Of a stretch of DNA of 64,000 nucleotides, positions 46,522-59,476 are shown piece by piece. A model generated the notes under the pieces. It saw nothing but the letters and a program-made list of their open reading frames with translations. It had not been told where the DNA came from and searched no databases. Numbering within the stretch: position 1 is the first letter of the stretch; each line of letters begins with the position of its first letter. The translations under genes and the position numbers were made by a program. Source of the DNA: Scylla paramamosain (Eukaryota > Arthropoda > Malacostraca > Decapoda > Portunidae); the NCBI RefSeq assembly GCF_035594125.1, contig NW_026973748.1, positions 62,001-126,000 of the forward strand, given 5' to 3'.

Positions 46522-49500
46522 TCAAAAACACTAAAAGGCAAGTTCTTCTTAAAAGTTGGTTTTATTCCCATGTAATATGATTGCCCTGCTTTTTAGTGCT
46601 TTATTGCCTAACACGCTCAAAAACACTCAAAGACACTTTTCTGGTAATATCATATTTTTCCCACATAAAGCTAGTTTCGCATGGAATTTGTGGTTTTGGT
46701 AACTAAGAATGTAAAAAAAACACTCAAAATACACGCATTTAGTAAGGTTGTTCTGTTTCTTGATTAAGACTGTTATTCATGAGTTTCAGAATTTTGGTAT
46801 CTTAGAATCTTCTCCATACAGTCGAGTTTTTGCGTTGTTTGCCTTGTGATTCTGGTGAAACTATAAAACACTCATTATATACGCTTCTCGTTATGTCCTT
46901 TTTTTTCCTTATATAGAGTGCTTTGCATCCATTTTCGCGTTTTTTTTTATGTAACAAGCTCAAAAACACACAAAATATACTTTTTTTGATAATGTTATTC
47001 TATTTATTTATATTAGTTGGTTTGCATCTGTTTTAGCGTTTTTCTACGTAAATCTTTTAAAACACACGTTTCCAGTAATTTTGTTTTAGATTTCCATATA
47101 GAGTGACTTTCATATTATTTATCGTTTTGGTGCCTAACATGCTTTTTGGTGCCTTTTGCTTCCCAATATAGAGTGCTTTCTATCCATTTTCGCGTTTTTT
47201 GTAGGTAACAATTTCAAAAACACAAATAATATACCATTTTGGTAATGTTATTCTATTTCTTCATTTTGGTTGTTTTGCATCCATTTTAGCGTTTTCTACA
47301 TAAAACACCGAAAAGACACGTTTTCAGTAATTTTGTTTTGGATTCTCATATAGATTGACTTCCTTGTGTTTTATCGTGTTGGTTCCTAACATGCTGAAAA
47401 ACACTCATAAGACAGTTTTCTGGCAAAGACGTTTAATTTCCCCATATAGGTGGCTTTGCATGCACTTTAGGGGTTTGGTACATAACAGTCCGAAAAAAAG
47501 CTAAATTTAACTTTATTGATAATGTCCTTATTTCATATAATTTAATGAAAATTTCCCGAATTTTGGCACCTCGTTACCTGTGAAGATGAATAAGAATGAA
47601 AAAAAAATATTGTATTTTTTTTTTCTCAATAAAGAGTGTAATTTGTGGCTTTTAGCTTTTTCGTACTTAATGAATTTAAAAGCACTCATAATACACGTTT
47701 CTCGTCATGTACTTTCATTTCCCAAAAATGGGGTTCTTTGCATGTATTTAAGCGTTTTTATTGGTAACATGATCAAAAACACTCAAAATACATGTTTTTC
47801 GTAATGTTATTCTGTTTCACCATAAAGTGTATTTTGCATGCATTTTAGCGTTTTGGTATATAACGAGCTCAAATACACTTAAAGGCAAGTTCTTGTTAAA
47901 AATTGGTTTTATTCCAGTGTAATGTGATTGCCCTGCTTTTTAGTGATTATTGCCTAACACGCTCAAAAACACTCAAAAGACATTTTTCTGGTAATGTCAT
48001 TTTTTTCCCACATAAAGCTGGTTTCGCATGTAATTTAGGGTTTTGGTAACTAAGGATGTGAAAAGCACTCAAAATACACGCATTAAGTAAGATGGTTTTG
48101 TTTCTCAATTAAGAGTGTTGTTCCAGAGTTTCAGCATTTTGGAATGTAAGAAACTTCTCTATATACACAAGTTTTTGCGTTTTTTGCCTTGTAGTTCTTG
48201 TGAAACTATAAAACACTCATTATACACGTTCCTCGTTATGTCCTTTTGCTTCCCAATATAGAGTGTTTTCCATCCATTTTCGTGTTTTATCTAGGTAACA
48301 ATTTCAAAAATGCTAAAACTATACCTTTTTTGTAATGTTATTTCATTTCTTCATATTGGTTGGTTTGCATCCGTTTTAGCGTTTTTCTACGTAAAACATT
48401 GATAAGACACGTTTTTAGTAATTTTGTTTTGGATTCCCATATAGATTGACTTCCATGTTATTTATCGTGTTGGTTCCTAACATGCTGAAAAACACTCATA
48501 AGACCGTTTTCTGGCAAAGACATTTAATTTCCCCATATATGTGGCTTTGCATGCACTTTACGGGTTTGGAACATAGCAGTCCGATAAAAGCTAAATTTAA
48601 CTTTTTGGATAATGTTTTTATTTAACATAATTTTCTGAATTTTGCCCGAATTTTGGCATCTCGGTACCTGTGAAGATGAATAAGAAAAAAAAAAAAATAT
48701 TGTATTTTTTTTATTTATTTATTGTTTCTCAATAAAGAGTGTTATTTGTGGCTTTTAGCTTTTTGGTAATTAATGAACTTAAAAACACTCATAATACACG
48801 TTTCTCGTAATCTCCTTTCGTTTCCCAAAAATAGTGTTCTTTGCATGTATTTTAGCGTTTTTATTGGCAACATGATCAAAAACACTCAAAATACATGTTT
48901 TTGGTAAAGTTATTCTGTTTCACCATAAAGAGTGTTTTCAATGCGTTTTAGTGTTTTGGTATATAAGGAGCTCAAAACACTTAAAGGCAAGTTCTTGGTA
49001 AAAATTCGTTTTCCTCCAATGTAATGTGATATCCCTCTTTTTTAGTGCTTTATTGCCTATCACGCTAAAAAACACTCAAAAGACACTTTTCTGGCAAAGT
49101 CATTTTTTTTTATCCCACAAGTCTATTTTTGCATGCAATTTGGGGTTTTGGTAACTAAGAATAAGAAAAGCACTCAAAATACACGCATTTATTAAGGTTT
49201 TTCTGTTTCTCAATTAGAAGTGTTATACATGAGTTTTAGCATTTTTGTATCTAGGAAACCTCTCCATATACACGAGATTTTGCGTTTTTTCCCTTGTGGT
49301 TCTTTTGAACTATAAAACACTCATGATACACTTTTCTTCCAATGTCCTTTTGTTTCCCAATATAGGGTGCTTTACATCAATTTTCGCGTTTTTTTTTGTA
49401 GGTAACAAGCTGAAAAACACTCAAAATATATCTTTTTAGTAACATTTTTCTTATTCTTGATATTGGTTGCTTTGCATCCGTTTTAGCGATTTTCTACGTA

Positions 49501-51660
49501 AAACACTGAGAAGACACGTTTTCAGTAACTTTGTTTTGGACTCCCATATAGAGTGAGTTCCATATTATTTATCATTTTTGTTGCCTAACATGCTAAAAAA
49601 AAACTCAAAACACAGATTTCTAATAAAGTCGTTTAATTTCCTCATATAGGAGGCTTTGCATGCACTTTAGGGTTTGGTACATAACAATCCGAAAAAAAAG
49701 CTGAAATTAACTTTTTTGATAATATTTTTTTATTATATGATTGCCCTGAATTTTCCCATAATTTTGGCATATCGGTACCTATGAATATGAATAACAAAAA
49801 AAAAATTCCTATTTTTTTATTTTTTTTTTATTTTTTATTTTCTCAATAAAGAGTGTTATTTGTGGGTTTTAGCTTTTTGGTACTTAAGGAACTTAAAAAA
49901 CACTCATAATACACGTTTCTCGTAATGTCCTTTTGTTTCCCAAACATAATGTTCTTTCCATGTATTTAAGCGTTTTTATAGATAACATGATCAAAAACAC
50001 TCAAAATACATGTTTTTGGTAATGTTATTCTGTTTCTCCATGAAGTTTGTTTTGCATGCGGTTTAGCGGTTTGGTATTTTAGCAGCTCAAAAACACTTAA
50101 AGGCAAGTTTTTGGTATAAATTAGTGTTATTCCAATGTAATATGTTTGCCCTGCTTTTTAGTACTTTGCATTTTGGATACCAAAATTGCCTATCACGCCG
50201 AAAAACACTTAAAAGACCCTTTTCTGGTAATGACATTTTTTTCTCACATAAAGGTTATTTCGCATGCAATTTGAGGTTTTGGTAACTGAGAATGTGAAAA
50301 GCACTCAAAATACACGCATTTAGTAAGGTTGTTCTGTTTCTCAGTTAAGAGTGTTATTCATGAGTTTCAACGTTAGCACCAAAACTCTAAAGAGCATGGA
50401 AGACACTCTATATAAAAATCAAAACAACATTATCAAAATGGTGTCTTTTGAGTGTTTTTGAGCTTCTTACGTTCCAAAATGCTAAAACGCGTGCACAATA
50501 GCCTTTATCGGGAGACATTACCAAAAACGTATGATTTAAGCGTTTTCCAGCTTTTTAGAAACCAAAACGCCTAAATGAATGTGCTAATCACGTGATTCAG
50601 TATTTTATTTCCAAAGAAGCTCAAAAACACTTATAATATACGTTTTTGGTAATGTTGTTCTGTTTTTTCATATTCTGTATAGATTGTTGTACCTAACATG
50701 AGGAAAAATCCCATTTGTTTGGTTAATTTGTGTGCATTTTGGCGTTCTTTTTTTTTGGTTCTTTTAAAACTATAAAACACTCATTATACACGTTTCTCGT
50801 AATGTTGTTTTGTTTCCTATCCATTTTTGCATTTTTTTGTAGTTAACAAGCTCAAAAATACTCAAAATATACCTTTTTTGTAATGTTATTCTATTTCTTC
50901 ATAAAGGTTGGTTTGCATCCGCTTTAGCGTTTTTCTACGTAAAACACTGAAAAGACACGTTTTCAGTAATTTTCTTTTGGATTCACATATTGACTGACTT
51001 CCATATTATTTATCGTTTTAGTGCCTAACATGCTGAAAAACACTGAAAAGACAGGTTTCTGGTAAAGTCGTTTAACTTCCTTATATAGGTGGCTTTGAAT
51101 GCACTTTAGGGTTTGGTACATAACAATCCGAAAAAAAAGCTATAAATAACTCTTTTGGTAATGTTCTTTTTTCCACATAAATTACCTGAAATTTGTCAGA
51201 GTTTTGGCATCTCGGTACCTATAAGGATAAATAAAAAAAAAAAATAAATAAATAAATAAAAAATCCAATTTTTAAAATTTTTTGTTAATTATTTTTTTAT
51301 CTAAATAAAGAGTGTTATTTGTGGGTTTTAGCTTTTAGGTACTGAAAAAAATTTAAAAAACACTCATAATACACGTTTCTCGTAATGTCCTTTCGTTTCC
51401 CAAACATAAAGTTCTTTGCATGTATTTAAGCGTTTTTATAGATATCATGATCAAAAACACTCAAAATACATGTATTTGGTAATATTATTCTGTTTCTTTA
51501 TAAAATGTATTTTGCATGCATTTTAGCGTTTTGGTATGTAAGGCGCTCAAAAACACTTAAAGGCAAGTTCTTGGTAAAATTTGGTTTTATTCCCATGTAA
51601 TGTGATTGACCTTCCTTTTAGTGCTTTATTGCGTAACACGTTCAAAAACACTCAAAAGAC
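46042..51660 (+). repeat. Tier-3 satellite unit 2 (5619 bp, with a 231-bp deletion)
   Basis: Second tandem unit, with the same order of segments as unit 1 (inverted A at 46042-46521, landmarks near 47570, 48665 and 49775, inverted C, landmark near 51210). It is about 237 bp shorter. Most of the difference is one deletion near 50366. There TGAGTTTCA, which in unit 1 precedes GCATTTTGG (44500-44508), joins directly to ACGTTAGCACC, which in unit 1 lies at 44737 onward. A TTTCA shared by both ends marks the join. Confidence 0.93.
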
Positions 51661-52140
51661 ATGCAAGGCCTTGCATATGAGGAAATTAAAGACCTTACCA
51701 GAAATCTGTCTTTTGAGTGTTTTTCAGCATGTTAGGCACCAAAACGATAAATAATAAAGAACTTACTCTATGTGGGAATCAAAAAGAAAATTACTGAAAA
51801 CCTGTCTTCTCAGTGTTTTACGTAGAAAAACGCTAAAACTGATGCAAACCAACCCGTATCAAGAAGCAGAAAAACATTACCAAAAATGTATTTTTTGAGT
51901 GTTTTTGAGCTTGTTACCTACAAAAAAATAAAACGCAAAAATTGATACAAAGCACTCTATATTGGGAAACAAAGGGACATTGCAAGAAAAGTGTATAATG
52001 AATGTTTCATAGTTCAAAAAAACCACAAGGCAAAAAACGCAAAAACTCGTGTATATGGAGAAGTTTTCTAGATACCAAAATGCAGAAACTCGTGAATAAC
52101 ACTCTTAATTGAGAAACAGAACAACCTTACTAAATGCGTG
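51661..52140 (-). repeat. Inverted segment A of tier-3 unit 3
   Basis: Counterpart of 40186-40665 and 46042-46521, nearly identical to them. It starts ATGCAAGGCCTTGCATATG and ends TAAATGCGTG. Confidence 0.9.
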
Positions 52141-55100
52141 TCAAATACACCAAAAGGCAAGTTCTTCTTAAAAGTGGGTTTTATTCCCATGTAATATGAT
52201 TGCCCTGCTTTTTAGTGCTTTATTGCCTAACACGCTCAAAAACACTCAAAGACACTTTTCTGGTAATATCATATTTTTCCCACATAAAGCTAGTTTCGCA
52301 TGGAATTTGGGGTTTTGGTAACTAAGAATGTAAAAAAAAACACTCAAAATACACGCATTTAGTAAGGTTGTTCTGTTTCTTGATTAAGACTGTTATTCAT
52401 GAGTTTCAGAATTTTGGTATCTTAGAATCTTCTCCATACAGTCGAGTTTTTGGGTTGTTTGCCTTGTGATTCTGGTGAAACTATAAAACACTCATTATAT
52501 ACGCTTCTCGTTATGTCCTTTTTTTTCCTTATATTGAGTGCTTTGCATCCATTTTCGCGTTTTTTTTATGTAACAAGCTCAAAAACACACAAAATATACT
52601 TTTTTTGATAATGTTATTCTATTTATTTATATTAGTTGGTTTGCATCTGTTTTAGCGTTTTTCTACGTAAATCTTTTAAAACACACGTTTCCAGTAATTT
52701 TGTTTTAGATTTCCATATAGAGTGACTTTCATATTATTTATCGTTTTGGTGCCTAACATGCTTTTTGGTGCCTTTTGCTTCCCAATGTAGAGTGCTTTCC
52801 ATCCATTTTCGCGTTTTTTGTAGGTAACAATTTCAAAAACACAAATAATATACCATTTTGGTAATGTTATTCTATTTCTTCATTTTGGTTGTTTTGCATC
52901 CATTTTAGCGTTTACTACATAAAACACCGAAAAGACACGTTTTCAGTAATTTTGTTTTGGATTCTCATATAGATTGACTTCCTTGGGTTTTATCGTGTTG
53001 GTTCCTAACATGCTGAAAAACACTCATAAGACAGTTTTCTGGCAAAGACGTTTAATTTCCCCATATAGGTGGCTTTGCATGCACTTTAGGGGTTTGGTAC
53101 ATAGCAGTCCGAAAAAAAAGCTAAATTTAACTTTTTTGATAATGTCCTTATTTCATATAATTTCCTGAAAATTTCCCGAATTTTGGCACCTCGTTACCTG
53201 TGAAGATGAATAAGAATAAAAAAAAAATTTTGTATTTTTTTTCTCAATAGTGTAATTTGTGGCTTTTAGCTTTTTCGTACTTAATGAATTTAAAAGCACT
53301 CATAATACACGTTTCTCGTCATGTCCTTTCATTTCCCAAAAATGGGGTTCTTTGCATGTATTTAAGCGTTTTTATTGGTAACATGATCAAAAACACTCAA
53401 AATACATGTTTTTCGTAATGTTATTCTGTGTCACCATAAAGTGTATTTTGCATGCATTTTAGCGTTTTGGTATATAACGAGCTCAAATACACTTAAAGGC
53501 AAGTTCTTGTTAAAAATTGGTTTTATTCCAGTGTAATGTGATTGCCCTGCTTTTTAGTGCTTTATTGCTTAACACGCTCAAAAACACTCAAAAGACATTT
53601 TTCTGGTAATGTCATTTTTTTCCCACATAAAGCTGGTTTCGCAAGTAATTTAGGGTTTTAGTAACTAAGGATGTGAAAAGCACTCAAAATACACGCATTA
53701 AGTAAGATGGTTTTGTTTCTCAATTAAGAGTGTTGTTCCAGAGTTTCAGCATTTTGGAATGTAAGAAACTTCTCTATATACACAAGTTTTTGCGTTTTTT
53801 GCCTTGTAGTTCTTGTGAAACTATAAAACACTCATTATACACGTTCCTCATAATGTCCTTTTGCTTCCCAATATAGAGTGCTTTCCATCTATTTTCGTGT
53901 TTTTTGTAGGTAACAATTTCAAAAATGCTCAAAATATACCTTTTTGGTAATATTATTTCATTTCTTCATATTGGTTGGTTTGCATCCGTTTTAGCGTTTT
54001 TCTACGTAAAACACCGATAAGACACGTTTTTAGTAATTTTGTTTTGGATTCCCATATAGATTGACTTCCATGTTATTTATCGTGTTGGTTCCTAACATGC
54101 TGAAAAACACTCATAAGACCGTTTTCTGGCAAAGACATTTAATTTCCCCATATATGTGGCTTTGCATGCACTTTACGGGTTTGGTACATAGCAGTCCGAT
54201 AAAAGCTAAATTTAACTTTTTGGATAATGTTTTTATTTCACATAATTTCCTGAATTTTGCCCGAATTTTGGCATCTCGGTACCTGTGAAGATGAATAAGA
54301 AAGGAAAAAAATATTGTATTTTTTTTATTTATTTATTGTTTCTCAATAAAGAGTGTTATTTGTGGCTTTTAGCTTTTTGGTAATTAATGAACTTAAAAAC
54401 ACTCATAATACACGTTTCTCGTAATCTCCTTTCGTTTCCCAAAAATAGTGTTCTTTGCATGTATTTTAGCGTTTTTATTGGCAACATGATCAAAAACACT
54501 CAAAATACATGTTTTTGGTAAATTTATTCTGTTTCACCATAAAGAGTGTTTTCTATGCGTTTTAGTGTTTTGGTATATAAGGAGCTCAAAAACACTTAAA
54601 GGCAAGTTCTTGGTAAAAATTCGTTTTCCTCCAATGTAATGTGATATCCCTCTTTTTAGTGCTTTATTGCCTAACACGCTCAAAAACACTCAAAAGACAC
54701 TTTTCTGGCAAATCATTTTTTTTATCCCACAAGTCTATTTTTGCATGCAATTTGGGGTTTTGGTAACTAAGAATATGAAAAGCACTCAAAATACACGCAT
54801 TTATTAAGGTTTTTCTGTTTCTCAATTAGGAGTGTTATACATGAGTTTTAGCATTTTTGTATCTAGGAAACCTCTCCATATACACGAGATTTTACGTTTT
54901 TTCCCTTGTGGTTCTTTTGAACTATAAAACACTCATGATACACTTTTCTTGCAATGTCCTTTTGTTTCCCAATATAGGGTGCTTTACATCAATTTTCGCG
55001 TTTTTTTTTTTTTTTTTTTGTAGGTAACAAGCTGAAAAACACTGAAAATATATCTTTTTAGTAACATTTTTCTTATTCTTGATATTGGTTGCTTTGCATC

Positions 55101-56093
55101 CGTTTTAGCGATTTTCTACGTAAAACACTGAGAAGACACGTTTTCAGTAACTTTGTTTTGGACTCCCATATAGAGTGAGTTCCATATTATTTATCATTTT
55201 GGTGCCTAACATGCTAAAAAACACTCAAAACACAGATTTCTGGTAAAGTCGTTTAATTTCCTCATATAGGAGGCTTTGCATGCACTTTAGGGTTTGGTAC
55301 ATAACAATCCGAAATAAAAGCTGAAATTAACTTTTTTGATAATATTTTTTTATTATATGATTGCCCTGAATTTTCCCAGAATTTTGGCATATCGGTACCT
55401 ATGAATATGAATAACAAAAAAAAATTCCTATTTTTTACATTTTTTCTTGTTTTTTATTTTCTAAATAAAGAGTGTTATTTGTGGGTTTTAGCTTTTTGGT
55501 ACTTAAGGAACTTAAAAAACACTCATAATACACGTTTCTCGTAATGTCCTTTTGTTTCCCAAACATAATGTTCTTTCCATGTATTTAAGCGTTTTTATAG
55601 ATAACATGATCAAAAACACTCAAAATACATGTTTTTGGTAATGTTATTCTGTTTCTCCATAAAGTTTGTTTTGCATGCGTTTTAGTGGTTTGGTATTTAA
55701 GCAACTCAAAAACACTTAAAGGCAAGTTTTTGGTATAAATTAGTGTTATTCCAATGTAATATGTTTGCCCTGCTTTTTAGTACTTTGCATTTTGTATACC
55801 AAAATTGCCTATCACGCCGAAAAACACTTAAAAGACCCTTTTCTGGTAATGACATTTTTTTCTCACATAAAGGTTATTTCGCATGCAATTTGGGGTTTTG
55901 GTAACTGAGAATGTGAAAAGCACTCAAAATACACGCATTTAGTAAGGTTGTTCTGTTTCTCAGTTAAGAGTGTTATTCATGAGTTTCAGCATTTTGGTAT
56001 CTAGGAACCTTCTCCATATACACGAGTTTTTGTGTTTTTTTGCCTTTTGGTTCTTTTGAACTATAAAAAAAAAAAACTCATAATACACCATAA

Positions 56094-59012
56094 TATACCA
56101 TAAATGTCCTTAGGTCGGACTGCCTTTCCGTCGACGACCCTAAGTGTCTTGACACCCCCCTCAACTTTTTCTTCATTAACTTCTGCAACATTCGCGGTCT
56201 AAGATCTAATTTTCAATCTGTAGAACACCACCTCTCCTCTTCTAAACCTCATCTTCTTTTCCTCACTGAAACTCAGGTGTCTGAGGCAACTGACAGTAGC
56301 CCCTTTTCTGTTCCCTCCTACTTTCTCTATCCTCATTTTCGATCCAAAGCTGGATGCTGCGTTTATGTGCGCAATGACTTAACCTGCTCTCGTGCCCACG
56401 CTCTTGAATCTTCCGAGTTTTCCACCATCTGGCTACGACTACAGAGTCATTCTCATACTAAATTTATCTGTGCTGTATACCTCTCTCCTAACTCCTCTGA
56501 CTATAAGAAATTCTTTGACTACTTAACTTCCAAAGTGGAGCACATTCTGACCCTCTTCCCTTTTGCAGAGATCTCCATTCTTGGAGACTTCAATGTTCAC
56601 CACCAGCTTTGGCTTTCCTCTCCCTTCACTGACCATCCTGGTGAACTAGCCTACAACTTTGCTATCCTCCATGACCTAGAGCAATTGGTGCAACACCCTA
56701 CTCGTATTCCTGACCGTCTTGGAGATACGCCCAACATTCTTGACCTTTTCCTGACCTCTAATCCTTCTGCTTATGCTGTCACCCTTTCTTCTCCGTTGGG
56801 CTCCTCCGATCACAATCTCATATCTTTATCTTGTCCTATCACTCCAATCCCTCCTCAGGATCCCCCTAAGCGAAGGTGCCTCTGGCGTTTTGCCTCTGCT
56901 AGTTGGGGGGACCTGAGGCGGTATTTTGCTGATTTTCCTTGGAATGACTACTGCTTCCGTGTCAGAGACCCGTCTTTGTGTGCTGAGCGCATAACAGAGG
57001 TGATAGTGTCTGGCATGGAGGCGTACATTCCTCACTCTTTTTCTCGTCCTAAACCTTCTAAACCTTGGTTTAACACAGCTTGTTCTCGTGCTATACATGA
57101 TAGAGAGGTGGCCCACAAAAGGTACTTAAGCCTTCCTTCACCAGAATCTCATGCACTTTATATTTCTGCCCGGAACCATGCCAAGTCTGTTCTCCAACTA
57201 GCCAAAAACTCCTTCATTAACAGAAAATGTCAAAACCTTTCAAGATCTAACTCCCCTCGTGATTTCTGGCATCTAGCCAAAAATATCTCCAATAACTTTG
57301 CTTCTTCTTCTTTCCCTCCTCTACTTCAACCAGATGGCACCACTGCTATCACATCTATTTCTAAAGCTGAACTCTTTGCTCAAACCTTTGCTAAAAACTC
57401 TACCTTGGACGATTCTGGGCTTGTTCCTCCCTCTCCTCCACCCTCTGACTACTTCATGCCTCGTATTAAAATTCTTCGTAATGATGTTTTCCATGCCCTC
57501 GCTGGCCTAAACCCTCAGAAGGCTTATGGACCTGATGGGGTCCCTCCTATTGTTCTCCGAAACTGTGCCTCCGTGCTTGCACCTTGCCTAGTCAAACTCT
57601 TTCAGCTCTGTCTGTCAACATCTACCTTTCCTTCTTGCTGGAAGTTTGCCTACATTCAACCTGTTCCTAAAAAGGGTGACCGCTCTAATCCCTCAAACTA
57701 CCGTCCTATTGCTTTAATTTCCTGCTTATCTAAAGTTTTTGAATCTATCCTCAACAGGAAGATTCTTAAACATCTATCACTTCACAACCTTCTATCTGAT
57801 CGCCAGTATGGGTTCCGTCAAGGCCGCTCTACTGGTGATCTTCTGGCTTTCCTTACTGAGTCTTGGTCATCCTCTTTTAGAGACTTTGGTGAAACTTTTG
57901 CTGTTGCCTTGGACATATCAAAAGCCTTTGATAGAGTCTGGCACAAAGCTTTGATTTCCAAACTACCCTCCTACGGTTTCTATCCTTCTCTCTGTAACTT
58001 CATCTCAAGTTTCCTTTCTGACCGTTCTATTGCTGCTGTGGTAGACGGTCACTGTTCTTCACCTAAATCTATTAACAGTGGTGTTCCTCAGGGTTCTGTC
58101 CTGTCACCCACTCTCTTCTTATTATTCATTAATGATCTTCTAAAACAAACTTCTTGTCCTATCCACTCCTATGCTGATGATACCACCCTGCACTTTTCCA
58201 CGTCTTTTCATAGACGTCCAACCCTTCAGGAGGTAAACATATCACGCAGGGAAGCCACAGAACGCCTGACTTCTGATCTTTCTAAAATTTCTGATTGGGG
58301 CAGAGCAAACTTGGTATTGTTCAATGCCTCAAAAACTCAATTCCTCCATCTATCAACTCGACACAATCTTCCAGACAACTATCCCCTCTTCTTCAATGAC
58401 ACTCAACTATCCCCCTCTTCTACACTGAACATCCTCGGTCTGTCCTTTACTTATAATCTGAACTGGAAACTTCACATCTCATCTCTAGCTAAAACAGCTT
58501 CCATGAAGTTAGGTGTTCTGAGACGTCTCCGCCAGTTTTTCTCACCCCCGCAGCTGCTAACTCTGTACAAGGGCCTTATCCGTCCATGTATGGAGTATGC
58601 TTCACATATCTGGGAGGGTTCCACTCATACTGCTGTTCTAGACAGGGTGGAATCAAAAGCTTTTCGTCTCATCAACTCCTCTCCTCTAACTGACTGTCTT
58701 CAGCCTCTCTCTCACCGCCGCAATGTTGCATCTCTAGCTGTCTTCTACCGCTATTTTCATGCTAACTGCTCTTCTGATCTTGCTAACTGCATGCCTCCCC
58801 TCCTTCCGCGGCCTCGCTGCACAAGACTTTCTTCTTTCTCTCACTCCTATTCTGTCCACCTCTCTAACGCAAGAGTTAACCAGTATTCTCAATCATTCAT
58901 CCCTTTCTCTGGTAAACTCTGGAACTCCTTGCCTGCTTCTGTATTTCCACCTTCCTATGACTTGAATTCCTTCAAGAGGGAGGTTTCAAGACACTTATCC
59001 ACCAATTTTTGA
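56094..59012 (+). CDS. Endonuclease/reverse transcriptase polyprotein of non-LTR retrotransposon (partial 5-prime)
   Basis: Single open frame of about 970 codons. An endonuclease that nicks target DNA is followed by a reverse transcriptase that copies the element RNA at the nick. Counting from the codon at 56277, endonuclease motifs are CNIRGLRSN (upstream, about 56190), TETQ (just before 56277), GDFN at 103-106 and SDHN at 177-180. Reverse transcriptase motifs are FRQGRSTGD at 513-521, ALDISKAFD with the first catalytic Asp at 546, SGVPQGS at 601-607 and YADD at 632-635 with the catalytic Asp pair. The C terminus has the usual [14 protein letters not shown] thumb region. The frame is open from 56094 with no in-frame ATG before the endonuclease domain. 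The codon at 56277 is GTG inside the domain and is not a credible start. The protein is therefore 5-prime incomplete, or started from a lost upstream exon. All catalytic motifs are intact. Confidence 0.93.
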   Translation, partial: YTINVLRSDCLSVDDPKCLDTPLNFFFINFCNIRGLRSNFQSVEHHLSSSKPHLLFLTETQVSEATDSSPFSVPSYFLYPHFRSKAGCCVYVRNDLTCSRAHALESSEFSTIWLRLQSHSHTKFICAVYLSPNSSDYKKFFDYLTSKVEHILTLFPFAEISILGDFNVHHQLWLSSPFTDHPGELAYNFAILHDLEQLVQHPTRIPDRLGDTPNILDLFLTSNPSAYAVTLSSPLGSSDHNLISLSCPITPIPPQDPPKRRCLWRFASASWGDLRRYFADFPWNDYCFRVRDPSLCAERITEVIVSGMEAYIPHSFSRPKPSKPWFNTACSRAIHDREVAHKRYLSLPSPESHALYISARNHAKSVLQLAKNSFINRKCQNLSRSNSPRDFWHLAKNISNNFASSSFPPLLQPDGTTAITSISKAELFAQTFAKNSTLDDSGLVPPSPPPSDYFMPRIKILRNDVFHALAGLNPQKAYGPDGVPPIVLRNCASVLAPCLVKLFQLCLSTSTFPSCWKFAYIQPVPKKGDRSNPSNYRPIALISCLSKVFESILNRKILKHLSLHNLLSDRQYGFRQGRSTGDLLAFLTESWSSSFRDFGETFAVALDISKAFDRVWHKALISKLPSYGFYPSLCNFISSFLSDRSIAAVVDGHCSSPKSINSGVPQGSVLSPTLFLLFINDLLKQTSCPIHSYADDTTLHFSTSFHRRPTLQEVNISRREATERLTSDLSKISDWGRANLVLFNASKTQFLHLSTRHNLPDNYPLFFNDTQLSPSSTLNILGLSFTYNLNWKLHISSLAKTASMKLGVLRRLRQFFSPPQLLTLYKGLIRPCMEYASHIWEGSTHTAVLDRVESKAFRLINSSPLTDCLQPLSHRRNVASLAVFYRYFHANCSSDLANCMPPLLPRPRCTRLSSFSHSYSVHLSNARVNQYSQSFIPFSGKLWNSLPASVFPPSYDLNSFKREVSRHLSTNF

Positions 59013-59128
59013 CCACTGCTTTGACCCTTTTAGGGACTGGCATTTCAGTGGGCATTTTTTTTATTAGATTTTTGTTGCCCTTGGCCAGTATCCTTCCTAC
59101 ATAAAAAAAAAAAAAAAAAAAAAAAAAA
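59013..59128 (+). other. 3-prime untranslated trailer and poly(A) tail of retrotransposon copy 2
   Basis: Short trailer after the TGA at 59010-59012, ending CCTTCCTACAT followed by A26. The same trailer occurs in copy 1 (9189-9280, reversed), where the tail is only A8. It has no satellite sequence. Shared 3-prime ends with tails of different length are expected from target-primed reverse transcription. Confidence 0.9.
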
Positions 59129-59476
59129 CATTTGCCAAAAACGTGTATTTTGAATGTTTTTCAGCTTATTTCGTACCAATACGCAAAAAATCATTCATTT
59201 CACCCTTTATAAGGTAAAGAGACGACATTCCCAGAAAAAATGTTATTTCGGGGCTTTTCAACGTTAGCACCAAAACTCTAAAGAGCATGGAAGACACTCT
59301 ATATAAAAATCAAAACAACATTATCAAAATGGTGTCTTTTGAGTGTTTTTGAGCTTCTTACGTTCCAAAATGCTAAAACGCGTGCACAATAGCCTTTATC
59401 GGGAGACATTATCAAAAACGTATGATTTAAGCGTTTTCCAGCTTTTTAGAAACCAAAACGCCTATATGAATGTCCT
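59129..59476 (-). repeat. Inverted, diverged segment C of tier-3 unit 3
   Basis: Directly follows the poly(A) of retrotransposon copy 2. It begins CATTTGCCAAAAACGTG and matches 44603-44954 in unit 1 with few changes. It ends at the palindrome AATCACGTGATT (59477-59488), after which forward satellite resumes to 60573. Confidence 0.87.

Larger units (their letters stand above)
56094..59128 (+). mobile_element. Jockey/CR1-type non-LTR retrotransposon, copy 2 (uninterrupted frame, 5-prime incomplete)
   Basis: About 3.0 kb inserted in tier-3 unit 3. It ends with the trailer GGCCAGTATCCTTCCTACAT and an A26 tail (59103-59128). Homology with copy 1 begins at 56138 (CCCTAAGTGTC). The sequence from about 56104 to 56137 (GTCCTTAGGTCGGACTGCC...) is present only here and is not satellite-like. 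The exact 5-prime edge between 56086 and 56105 is unclear, because the bases CATAATATACCATAA resemble the adjoining satellite TAATACACCAT. The target-site duplication is at most two or three bases (AC or ACA). There are no long terminal repeats, and no gag-like ORF1 or promoter region is present, so the copy is probably 5-prime truncated. The long A tail and intact frame suggest recent insertion. Confidence 0.94.

Noticed and set aside
56826..57116. Minus-strand open frame of 96 codons inside the retrotransposon, also at 11170-11460 in the other copy
   Set aside because: It is antisense to the endonuclease/polymerase linker. It is conserved only because the two copies are nearly identical.
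57298..57954. Short hydrophobic open frames in a second plus-strand frame (57298-57510 and 57739-57954, with counterparts in copy 1)
   Set aside because: They overlap the reverse transcriptase domain in another frame. Their leucine-rich content follows from the CTT/CTC codon use of the main frame, and no motif is recognisable.
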